Positions 1-4,877 of a DNA stretch of 5,374 bases are shown piece by piece. Location of the stretch: NCBI GenBank assembly GCA_030043395.1, contig JASHXW010000294.1, positions 1-5,374 on the forward strand. The letters are read 5' to 3'. This DNA comes from Streptosporangiaceae bacterium. Lineage in GTDB: Bacteria > Actinomycetota > Actinomycetes > Streptosporangiales > Streptosporangiaceae. The notes under the pieces are model-generated. The model had not been told where the DNA came from. It did not search any database and worked only from the letters and a program-made list of their open reading frames with translations. The position numbers and the translations under genes were made by a program. Position 1 is the stretch's first letter. Every line of letters begins with the position of its first letter.

Positions 1-194
1 CGGGCGAGGGCTCCACGCTGCGGACCAGCGCACTCGGCGGCCATCACGTCCACGTGCAGGTGCACCGCCGCGAACCGGAGCTGATGGCCGCATGGCTCGC
101 TGAGTCTGGGTTCACCGTGGACGCCTTCATGCGGCTGCGGTCCGCCGAGAGCCCCGACGGAGTAATCATGTTCGCCCGCCGGCCGGCTGACTAA
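1..194 (+). CDS. SAM-dependent methyltransferase, C-terminal end (5' truncated by window)
   Basis: Codons in phase with position 3 run open to a TAA at 192-194, giving about 63 residues. The peptide contains LGGHHVHVQVHRREPE, then MAAWLAESGFTVDAF, and ends IMFARRPAD. This matches the usual C-terminal end of class I (Rossmann-fold) SAM-dependent methyltransferases of actinomycetes: a strand carrying a His-rich stretch, a helix with the 'W-L-x-x-x-G-F' pattern, and a final strand ending in 'ARR'. The SAM-binding motifs lie before the window, so the substrate cannot be inferred. The gene converges on the toxin-antitoxin pair with a gap of under 40 bases and has no evident link to the operon beyond it. 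The family call rests only on the C-terminal pattern. Confidence 0.68.
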   Translation, partial: GEGSTLRTSALGGHHVHVQVHRREPELMAAWLAESGFTVDAFMRLRSAESPDGVIMFARRPAD

Positions 195-210
195 CTCGCC
201 GAGGGATTCT

Positions 211-230
211 ATGCAGCAAGGCCGCTGCGT
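211..230. terminator. Weak hairpin between convergent genes
   Basis: GCAGC (213-217) pairs with GCTGC (224-228) around a six-base loop, and a T-G and an A-T pair extend the stem. It lies between the methyltransferase stop (192-194) and the toxin stop (233-235 on the other strand), where a bidirectional terminator would be expected. The stem is short and no T-run follows on either side, so this is only a candidate. Confidence 0.25.
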
Positions 231-232
231 TG

Positions 233-643
233 TCAGACAGTGAACGGGTTGATCAGCGCGACACCGCTCCGGGCGAGGTCGTCGGTGCTTCGGGTGACCA
301 GGGTCCAGCCGCGGACCTTTGCTGTGGCAGCGAGGAGCCCGTCTATGACCGGCAAGTGGTCGGGCACGTTGATCCGGCCCCATTCCTGAGCGGTTTGCTC
401 GTCGACGCTGACAAGGCGGTCGGCATACAAGTCCCGTAGTCCGGCCAGCCATTGCTCGAGGCGGACTGCTTGCGCCTCGTCCTTGCGCCGCAGCCGCTCG
501 ATTCCGAGGCGGATCTCGCCGACAGTCAGCACGCTGATGAACAGCTCGGCTGAGCTGGCCGTGTCGAACCAGTTCATTACGTTCGGGTCCGGCGAGCGCT
601 TGCGCAGTTCGGAGATGACGTTGGTATCCAGCAAGTAGCTCAT
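233..643 (-). CDS. vapC: VapC-family PIN-domain toxin ribonuclease
   Basis: A 136-residue single PIN domain, the normal size for VapC toxins. VapC proteins are Mg2+-dependent endoribonucleases that cleave tRNA or rRNA in the cytoplasm and are held inactive by their antitoxin. The PIN acidic residues are visible in order: D6 in LLDTNVISE, E43 in VGEIRLGIE, D101 in VIDGLLAATA, and D122 in the TRSTDDL motif. The C-terminal VALINPF is typical of the FitB-like branch of VapC. The ATG at 643-641 overlaps the antitoxin stop as ATGA, and there is no strong ribosome binding site of its own, so translation is probably coupled to the antitoxin. No frameshift or loss of active-site residues is seen, so the toxin is probably functional. 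The symbol is the family name; the exact paralogue cannot be assigned. Confidence 0.9.
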   Translation of the reverse strand: MSYLLDTNVISELRKRSPDPNVMNWFDTASSAELFISVLTVGEIRLGIERLRRKDEAQAVRLEQWLAGLRDLYADRLVSVDEQTAQEWGRINVPDHLPVIDGLLAATAKVRGWTLVTRSTDDLARSGVALINPFTV

Positions 644-852
644 TGCTCGGCAGCCCAGTCGATGCTCCGTGGGAATTCCCTGACACGGGTTAGTTCCAGG
701 TCATCGAAGGACGGCCCGATCCGCAGGTAGTCCTTGAAGTCCACGGTTTCCCCCTTCAGGCGCCGGTACTCGTCGATGTCCACAACCACGGCGATCGCCT
801 CGCCATGGCGAGTCACCACCTGCGGCCCGTCGGCCCGAGCCGCCCGAACCAC
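640..852 (-). CDS. Phd/VapB-type antitoxin, N-terminally truncated
   Basis: A 70-residue product if translated from the GTG at 852-850. Residues 4-34 (AARADGPQVVTRHGE, then AVVVDIDEYRRLKG) are the central and second half of the Phd/YefM antitoxin fold. Residues 38-66 (DFKDYLRIGPSFDDLEL and onwards) form the acidic, aromatic tail that normally occupies the toxin active-site groove. The first roughly 15 residues of the family, which help form the dimer and DNA-binding surface, are missing. An in-frame TGA lies eight codons upstream (876-874) and no Shine-Dalgarno sequence precedes the GTG, so the start is uncertain. Upstream DNA in this frame reads RWTPSLVVRAARADG. That resembles a normal start (R-W-T, a helix, then S-x-L-V-R-x-A) with about eight codons lost. 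The gene may be a shortened but toxin-neutralising antitoxin, or one that is decaying. Confidence 0.75.
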   Translation of the reverse strand: MVRAARADGPQVVTRHGEAIAVVVDIDEYRRLKGETVDFKDYLRIGPSFDDLELTRVREFPRSIDWAAEQ

Positions 853-880
853 TAGAGAGGGGGTCCAGCGGCCTCATCGG
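853..880 (-). pseudogene. Degraded 5' end of the antitoxin gene
   Basis: On the minus strand an ATG at 877-875 is directly overlapped by a TGA (876-874) in the antitoxin frame. That frame then reads GRWTPSL before the putative GTG start. Phd-type antitoxins of this subgroup commonly begin M-R-W-x-L/V-Q-x-A-K-x-x-F-S. The ATG, the W-T and the S-L are present, but the ATG is one frame away and the helix between W-T and S-L is absent. The simplest reading is a frame-changing small indel near the start plus an internal deletion of about 24 bases. This rests on a remembered family pattern, not an alignment. No other gene is visible between here and the operators. Confidence 0.35.
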
Positions 881-933
881 TCCGCCTAGCCGGACGGGGC
901 GCTTGAGGATCTTGACCACTGATTTCATGTCTT

Positions 934-945
934 GGTAACGTTACC
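934..945. promoter_or_regulatory. Perfect 12-bp palindrome, candidate operator 1
   Basis: GGTAACGTTACC is a perfect inverted repeat centred between 939 and 940, with a central CG. This is the form of LacI/GalR-family operators (two half-sites around a central CpG). It lies about 70 bases before the cupin start and about 80 bases from the antitoxin start on the other strand, so it could control either direction. No LacI-type regulator gene lies in the window. Confidence 0.5.
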
Positions 946-947
946 GG

Positions 948-955
948 AAACGTTT
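948..955. promoter_or_regulatory. AAACGTTT palindrome, candidate operator 2
   Basis: AAACGTTT is a perfect 8-bp palindrome centred 12 bases from the centre of the first. Both share the core AACGTT (937-942 and 949-954). The pair is framed by a partly matching outer inverted repeat, CTTGGTAA (931-938) against TTGCCAAG (955-962), seven of eight positions pairing. Two similar dyads about one helical turn apart fit cooperative binding of a LacI-type repressor or of two dimers. Confidence 0.4.
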
Positions 956-960
956 TGCCA

Positions 961-1000
961 AGCTCTCTTAATAAGTAGCGTATGTCGTAATATCTGCATC
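961..1000 (+). promoter_or_regulatory. AT-rich candidate promoter of the cupin-transketolase-permease operon
   Basis: This is the only clearly AT-rich stretch in the upstream region. TAATAT at 988-993 is a good -10 match, but at the usual spacing the -35 region (about 964-970) is poor. TTGCCA at 955-960 would sit too far upstream of it. The candidate operators lie just upstream of or over the -35 zone, where a bound protein would affect polymerase. If TAATAT is the -10, transcription would begin near 1000 with a very short leader before the ATG at 1013. Confidence 0.3.
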
Positions 1001-1012
1001 GGATGGGGAGAG

Positions 1013-1387
1013 ATGGCGCTAAAGGGTGTCCCGCGGGAAGAAGCGGATCGCTACGATCTCCCAGGTCGTGCTTGGTACCTGTGCGTGGGCCCGCAGAACT
1101 CCGATGCCGCGAACCTCACGGTAGGCGTGGCCGAGTTCCCCGAAGGCTCTGCGCCGGCTGGTCACGTGCACGAGTCTCAGGAAGAGGTCATCTACGTGAC
1201 TTCTGGGCACGGGCAGCTCGTCACTCCCGAGGGCACAGTTGAGCTGATGCCCGGAACGTCGGTCTACATCCCAATGGGGCTGCACCACGCGACGGTTTCG
1301 CGCGGGCCGGGCCCGCTCCAGCTCGTCTGCTCGTTCTCACCGCCGGTAGTGCCGGGTTCCTACGAGCCGGCGGCCGGCGGTGCCTAA
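1013..1387 (+). CDS. Small single-domain cupin protein
   Basis: A 124-residue protein if started at the ATG at 1013. The frame is open further upstream to a TTG at 932, but that part would run through the operators and has no family match. GGGGAG lies just before the ATG, at unusually short spacing. Cupin motif 1 is clear, with G45, H51, H53, E58 and G65 (GHVHESQEEVIYVTSG). Motif 2 has G81, P87, G89 and H92 (GTSVYIPMGLHH). H51, H53, E58 and H92 are therefore the likely ligands of a divalent metal. The protein is soluble with no signal peptide. Such small cupins may be dioxygenases, isomerases, hydrolases or simply ligand-binding proteins, and the sequence does not decide. It is first in the operon and its stop overlaps the next start by eight bases, so it probably works with the transketolase. 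The fold is confident; the function is unknown. Confidence 0.85.
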   Translation: MALKGVPREEADRYDLPGRAWYLCVGPQNSDAANLTVGVAEFPEGSAPAGHVHESQEEVIYVTSGHGQLVTPEGTVELMPGTSVYIPMGLHHATVSRGPGPLQLVCSFSPPVVPGSYEPAAGGA

Positions 1388-2255
1388 GGCCGATACGGGC
1401 ATCGACGAGCTTGAGGCCATCGCGCGGGCCGCGAGACGTGAGACCGTCAAGGCGGTCGCGCATGCGGGCGGGGGGCACCTGGGCGGCCCCTTGTCGGCGA
1501 TCGACCTTCTGGTCGCGCTGTACTTCCGCGTCCTGCGGATCCGGCCGGCCGAGCCACAGTGGCCCGATCGGGACCGGTTCATTCTGTCCAAGGGCCACAG
1601 CGCCATTGGCCTTTACAGCGTCCTGGCATTGCGCGGCTACTTTCCGGTTGCGGAACTCAGCACGTTCGACGCGATCGACTCCCGCCTGCAAGGTCATCCT
1701 GACATGACGGTCCTGCCCGGCTTGGATATGTCGACAGGGTCTCTCGGGCTTGGGCTCGCAGCCGGGGTGGGAGTCGCCCTGGGTGCCCGGCTCGCTGGCC
1801 AGGACTTCACCACTTACGTGATGGTCGGCGACGGTGAGTGCAACGAGGGCGTCGTGTGGGAGAGCGCCCACGTTGCGGAACGCTATGGACTAGACAACCT
1901 CGTCGCGATCGTCGACCAGAATCAGCTCCAGCAGTTCGGGTGGCTGGACCAGGCAACGGGCGGCCGCCGTGCCCCTTACACAGGCACTCAGCTGCCTGAT
2001 CGATGGGCGGCCTTCGGATGGCAAGTCCGCGAGGTGGACGGACACGACATAGCCTCCGTCGTCAAGGTGCTGCAGGTCGCCCAGCGGCCCGCCGGCGCGC
2101 CCGTAGTCGTGATCGCCAGGACCACCAAGGGCAAGGGCGTGTCCTTCATGGAAGGTGATTACACCTGGCATAGCCGCGTACCGACGGGCGACGAGCTTCA
2201 GCAGGCCCTGGTCGAGCTGGCCGATCCTGCCGAGTCCCGGCCGGAGATGACATGA
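1380..2255 (+). CDS. Transketolase, N-terminal (thiamine-diphosphate PP-binding) subunit
   Basis: A 291-residue protein corresponding to the first third of a full transketolase; in split enzymes it pairs with the following gene product. ThDP- and metal-binding residues are present: GDG at 150-152 (D151), E156 in GECNEG, and N181 in VDQN, 30 residues after D151 as in E. coli TktA. The active-site histidines are all visible: H33 (GGHLGGP), H73 (LSKGHS), H106 (GHPD) and H264 (YTWHSRVP). The usual GxLGQG loop reads STGSLGLGL, with Leu at position 124 in place of Gln. The GTG start at 1380 overlaps the cupin stop, and no later start fits because H33 and its helix would be lost. No clear ribosome binding site is seen, so translational coupling is likely. 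The enzyme transfers a ketol two-carbon unit; the donor and acceptor here are not known. Confidence 0.93.
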   Translation: MPKADTGIDELEAIARAARRETVKAVAHAGGGHLGGPLSAIDLLVALYFRVLRIRPAEPQWPDRDRFILSKGHSAIGLYSVLALRGYFPVAELSTFDAIDSRLQGHPDMTVLPGLDMSTGSLGLGLAAGVGVALGARLAGQDFTTYVMVGDGECNEGVVWESAHVAERYGLDNLVAIVDQNQLQQFGWLDQATGGRRAPYTGTQLPDRWAAFGWQVREVDGHDIASVVKVLQVAQRPAGAPVVVIARTTKGKGVSFMEGDYTWHSRVPTGDELQQALVELADPAESRPEMT

Positions 2256-3292
2256 CCCTTTCGATGGGGCCGGCGCTGCGGCAGGTTCTCGGCGAGACGA
2301 TGGCTGAGCTCGCGGCCGAAGACCCCGCCATCCTGGTGCTCGACGGTGACGTCGGGAGCTCCACGGGCGGGCTTATCTTCGAGCTCGCTCACCCGGCGCG
2401 CTACATCCAGGCGGGAATCGCCGAGCAGAACATGGTGGCCATGGCAGCCGGCCTGGCCACTGTTGGCTTCCGCCCATTCGTGACCACGTTCTCGTGCTTC
2501 GCCGTGGCCCGGGCCCTGGACTCGGTTCGCGTCCTCGTCGCGCAGCCCGCGCTCGACGTGAAGATCTTCGGAGGATATGCCGGGCTCCTGACCGGCATGA
2601 CGGGCAAGACGCATCAGATGTTCAACGACATCGCCATCATGCGGACCCTGCCGCACATGACTGTCGTCGCGCCCGCGGACGAGACCGAGGCCAGGCAGGC
2701 GATCCGGGCGCTTGCGGCTAGTTCAGGCCCCGCATACATGCAGATCACCCGCGAGCCCTCGCCGACGCTGTTCGATGCCGACTACCGCTTCCAGATCGGG
2801 CGCGCGGTGATGGTGCGGCAGGGAACCGACGCGACGTTGGTCTCCACAGGCGTGCAGACCACGCGGGTGGCTGAGGCCGCCGAGTTGCTGGCGGAGGGCG
2901 GCCTGGATCTTCAGGTTCTGCACATGCCGACGATCAAGCCGCTCGACGACGAGGCACTCGTGGCAGCGGCGCGGGCAACCGGACGGGTCATCACGATCGA
3001 GGAGCAGAGCGTGCTCGGCGGCCTTGGCGGCGCGGTAGCGGAGGTTCTGAGCGCGCGTTACCCGGTCCCGGTGACACGGCTGGGGATCGCGGACTGCTTT
3101 GGCGAGAGCGGGCCGAACGATGCCCTTCTGGACAAGTACCGGCTGTCGGCAGAGCGGGTCGCGGACGACGTAGCAGCGCTGCTGACCCGGCCGGCCGGCC
3201 GCGCGGTGAGCAACGGACAACATGACGGCCTGGGCCCGCAAGGATCGGGCCGCCAGGAACCTCGAAAGGGAAGCAGGAACCTGACCAGATAA
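2252..3292 (+). CDS. Transketolase, C-terminal (pyrimidine-binding) subunit with altered substrate pocket
   Basis: A 346-residue partner of the preceding subunit, overlapping it by ATGA. It contains the pyrimidine-binding domain (about 5-170) and the transketolase C-terminal domain (about 180-315). The catalytic Glu that activates ThDP is E58 in AGIAEQNM. R10, S37 and R167 (ITREPSP) occupy the places of E. coli TktA R358, S385 and R520, which contact the substrate phosphate. Two usual pocket residues differ. The His of the GTHAGL segment (TktA H461) is Tyr109 in GGYAGL, and the GEDG segment (TktA E468-D469) is GMTG with T117 in place of D469. H121 (TktA H473) is kept. After about residue 315 there is a low-complexity, charged tail of some 30 residues not expected in the family. 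The product is surely transketolase-like; a non-standard acceptor is inferred, and a close alternative is one of the specialised split transketolases such as those for apulose phosphate or amino-sugar precursors. Confidence 0.92.
   Translation: MTLSMGPALRQVLGETMAELAAEDPAILVLDGDVGSSTGGLIFELAHPARYIQAGIAEQNMVAMAAGLATVGFRPFVTTFSCFAVARALDSVRVLVAQPALDVKIFGGYAGLLTGMTGKTHQMFNDIAIMRTLPHMTVVAPADETEARQAIRALAASSGPAYMQITREPSPTLFDADYRFQIGRAVMVRQGTDATLVSTGVQTTRVAEAAELLAEGGLDLQVLHMPTIKPLDDEALVAAARATGRVITIEEQSVLGGLGGAVAEVLSARYPVPVTRLGIADCFGESGPNDALLDKYRLSAERVADDVAALLTRPAGRAVSNGQHDGLGPQGSGRQEPRKGSRNLTR
3254..3282 (+). repeat. 9-bp direct repeat before the permease start
   Basis: CAGGAACCT occurs exactly at 3254-3262 and again at 3274-3282, a 20-base period. 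Both copies lie within the codons of the transketolase tail, in different frames, just ahead of the permease ribosome binding site. It may be a small duplication or chance. Confidence 0.4.
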
Positions 3293-3295
3293 GGA
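3291..3295 (+). promoter_or_regulatory. Ribosome binding site favouring the permease start at 3307
   Basis: AAGGA lies 11 bases before the ATG at 3307. For the alternative in-frame ATG at 3295 the same bases would run into the start codon, and the nearest other site (AGGAA, 3275-3279) is 15 bases away. The spacing to 3307 is somewhat long but is the better of the two. Confidence 0.45.
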
Positions 3296-3306
3296 TGGTG
3301 CTGACA

Positions 3307-4737
3307 ATGGCGGAAGCCACTGCGGTCGCGGAATCTGACAAGCCTTTCAAGATCGAGCAGCGCGGAATTGACATCGTTCCGGGCAGCGAACGTCACGGTC
3401 GCCCGATCGAACTGTTCTGGATCTGGGCCGCGTCGCTGATGGGAATCGTCGACCTCGTCATCGGGGCGGTGGTAATCAGCCTCGGGCTGAGCCTGTGGGC
3501 AGCCGTGGCGGCGGTCATCATCGGCAACTTGTCCTACCTGTTCGTCGGCCTCGTCGCCATGAACGGACCGGCTGCGGGAACCTCGACGATCGTGATCAGC
3601 CGCTCCGCATTCGGCGTGCGCGGCAACTCGGTGCCGACTTTCTTCAGCTGGTTCACGATCCTGTGCTGGGAAGGCGTCAACGCGGTCGTCGGCACCCTGG
3701 CGCTGATCGCGATCTTCGCCACCTACGGGCTGACTGGCAACGGCTACAAGGTGCTCTCGCTCGTCCTCTTCATCGCGTTGATGGTGGCCTGGGCGATCTT
3801 CGGGCACGCCACCATCGCGACGGTCAACAAGGTCATGACCTATGTCATCGGCGTGGCCATGTGCATCGTCCTGGCCTACGGCTTCCAGCACGTCAACTGG
3901 CACTATGGCTGGGGCCATCTCGCCGGGACCAATAAGTTCAGCACTTTCGTGCTAGCCGTCATGATCGTCGCAGCGGCCAATGGACTCGCGTTCACGAACA
4001 TGCCCGCTGACTACTCCCGCTACCTGCCGCGCAACGCCAGCAAGGCGAAGATCGCCTGGTGGACCGCTCTCGGCGCCTTCGTGCCCGCGACGATCCTCAA
4101 CGCCGCCGGGGCCATCATCGGCACGAAGCTGAACGCGTTCAACCCGGTCGGTTCGCTGGCGGCGGTCATGCCGCACTGGTTCCACTTCCTGTTCCTGCTC
4201 GTCGCGATCGTGTCGATGATCTGGGCGAACATCATCAACACCTACAGCTCGGGCCTGAACCTGCAGGCCATGGGCGTCCGCATCGAGCGCTACAAGACAG
4301 TCCTGATCGACGCTGTCGTAGCGGCCGCCTTCGTCTGCTACGCCCTGTGGATCAGCAACTTCGTGGACAGCCTGGAGAACTTCCTGGCCCTCATGATCTG
4401 GTGGATCGCGCCGTGGACGGCGATATACCTGGTCGACATGTGGCTGCGCAGGTACCAGTACCAGAGTCAGGACCTGCTCAGCAGGAACGGCGGAAGCTAC
4501 TGGTACAGCGACGGCTTCAACTGGCGGGCGCTTGTCGCCCTCGTGCTTGGCGCGGGCGGCTCGGTGCTGTTCACCAACGCGACCCTCTTCGCCAGTCCCA
4601 TCACGACCGGACCGCTCGGCGGGATGGACCTGAGCATTCCGGTAGGGATGATTGTCGGCGGGCTCGTGTACTACCTGCTCGCCGGGAACCTCAGAGTCGC
4701 GGCGCCGGCTCCCGTCACCGAGCCAGCCGTCAGCTAG
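3307..4737 (+). CDS. NCS1-family (purine/cytosine/hydantoin-type) permease
   Basis: A 476-residue polytopic membrane protein with about 12 hydrophobic segments, the usual size of nucleobase:cation symporter-1 proteins of the PUCC group. The soluble N-terminus carries IEQRGIDIVPGSERHGRP, a common opening in actinobacterial members. Characteristic family stretches are GPAAGTSTIVISRSAFGVRGN (about 87-107; G-P, S-R and F-G-x-x-G-N conserved), WEGVN at 121-125, and NMPADYSRYLP, whose D-Y-S-R-Y is a family signature. It should import a nucleobase or related N-heterocycle (cytosine, purine, allantoin, hydantoin, hydroxymethylpyrimidine, creatinine and similar) with a cation. The exact ligand cannot be read from the sequence. 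An ATG at 3295 adds four residues and is less likely. Its close placement after the transketolase genes implies the same transcript, and the amidohydrolase downstream is a plausible enzyme for the imported compound. Confidence 0.92.
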   Translation: MAEATAVAESDKPFKIEQRGIDIVPGSERHGRPIELFWIWAASLMGIVDLVIGAVVISLGLSLWAAVAAVIIGNLSYLFVGLVAMNGPAAGTSTIVISRSAFGVRGNSVPTFFSWFTILCWEGVNAVVGTLALIAIFATYGLTGNGYKVLSLVLFIALMVAWAIFGHATIATVNKVMTYVIGVAMCIVLAYGFQHVNWHYGWGHLAGTNKFSTFVLAVMIVAAANGLAFTNMPADYSRYLPRNASKAKIAWWTALGAFVPATILNAAGAIIGTKLNAFNPVGSLAAVMPHWFHFLFLLVAIVSMIWANIINTYSSGLNLQAMGVRIERYKTVLIDAVVAAAFVCYALWISNFVDSLENFLALMIWWIAPWTAIYLVDMWLRRYQYQSQDLLSRNGGSYWYSDGFNWRALVALVLGAGGSVLFTNATLFASPITTGPLGGMDLSIPVGMIVGGLVYYLLAGNLRVAAPAPVTEPAVS

Positions 4738-4745
4738 CCCCGGAT

Positions 4746-4800
4746 GGCGGCGGTTTCACCGCCCGGGTCGGCATGTACCCGGGCGGTGAAGCCCGCCGCC
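4746..4800 (+). terminator. Very strong hairpin after the permease gene
   Basis: The left arm 4746-4768 and right arm 4777-4800 pair almost completely around an eight-base loop (4769-4776). The inner stem is 14 perfect pairs (4755-4768 with 4777-4790). A one- against two-base bulge follows, then eight more pairs (4746-4753 with 4793-4800). It starts eight bases after the permease TAG. No T-run follows, which is common for actinomycete terminators. It may end or reduce transcription into the amidohydrolase gene, or protect the 3' end of the upstream mRNA. Confidence 0.75.
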
Positions 4801-4867
4801 CGGTGGCGACATTTCCCCGCGGCGACGACCTGCCGCGACCTTGGCGCAGGCCCTACGCCCATCACGG
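4801..4867 (+). other. Short leader of the amidohydrolase gene without a clear promoter
   Basis: Between the hairpin and the ribosome binding site the sequence is GC-rich. TTGGCG at 4841-4846 could be a -35 element, but no acceptable -10 follows at 16-19 bases. Expression may therefore depend on read-through from the operon, or on a promoter not recognisable by eye. Confidence 0.3.
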
Positions 4868-4873
4868 AAGGAG
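4868..4873 (+). promoter_or_regulatory. Ribosome binding site of the amidohydrolase
   Basis: AAGGAG lies four bases before the GTG at 4878. It is the best Shine-Dalgarno match in the window and sets this start, even though the first codon is not ATG. Confidence 0.75.
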
Positions 4874-4877
4874 CGCG

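Noticed and set aside
671..680. GGGAATTCCC perfect palindrome inside the antitoxin gene
   Set aside because: It lies within conserved codons for the antitoxin tail, with no nearby promoter or second copy. A 10-bp palindrome of this kind is easily due to chance.
701..928. 75-codon minus-strand frame starting MKSVVKIL upstream of the antitoxin
   Set aside because: After the first 25 codons it is only the shifted frame of the antitoxin, giving a Gly/Arg-rich product. The start may be a relic, but the frame is not a credible gene.
932..1012. Upstream extension of the cupin gene to a TTG codon at 932
   Set aside because: The extra 27 codons run through the palindromic operators and the AT-rich promoter-like stretch, encode no cupin-like sequence, and have no ribosome binding site. 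The ATG at 1013 gives the usual small-cupin length.
1221..1871. 216-codon minus-strand open frame opposite the cupin and transketolase genes
   Set aside because: Low-complexity Arg/Ala/Pro-rich product with no recognisable domain. The plus-strand genes here have clear catalytic motifs.
3058..3918. 286-codon open frame on the minus strand opposite the permease and transketolase genes
   Set aside because: Its product is rich in Asp, Arg, His and Gly without any domain. It is the antisense shadow of two well-supported genes in high-GC DNA.
4801..4877. Possible riboswitch in the leader of the amidohydrolase
   Set aside because: The leader beyond the hairpin is under 80 bases, GC-rich, and shows no recognisable purine, pre-queuosine or other conserved aptamer core.
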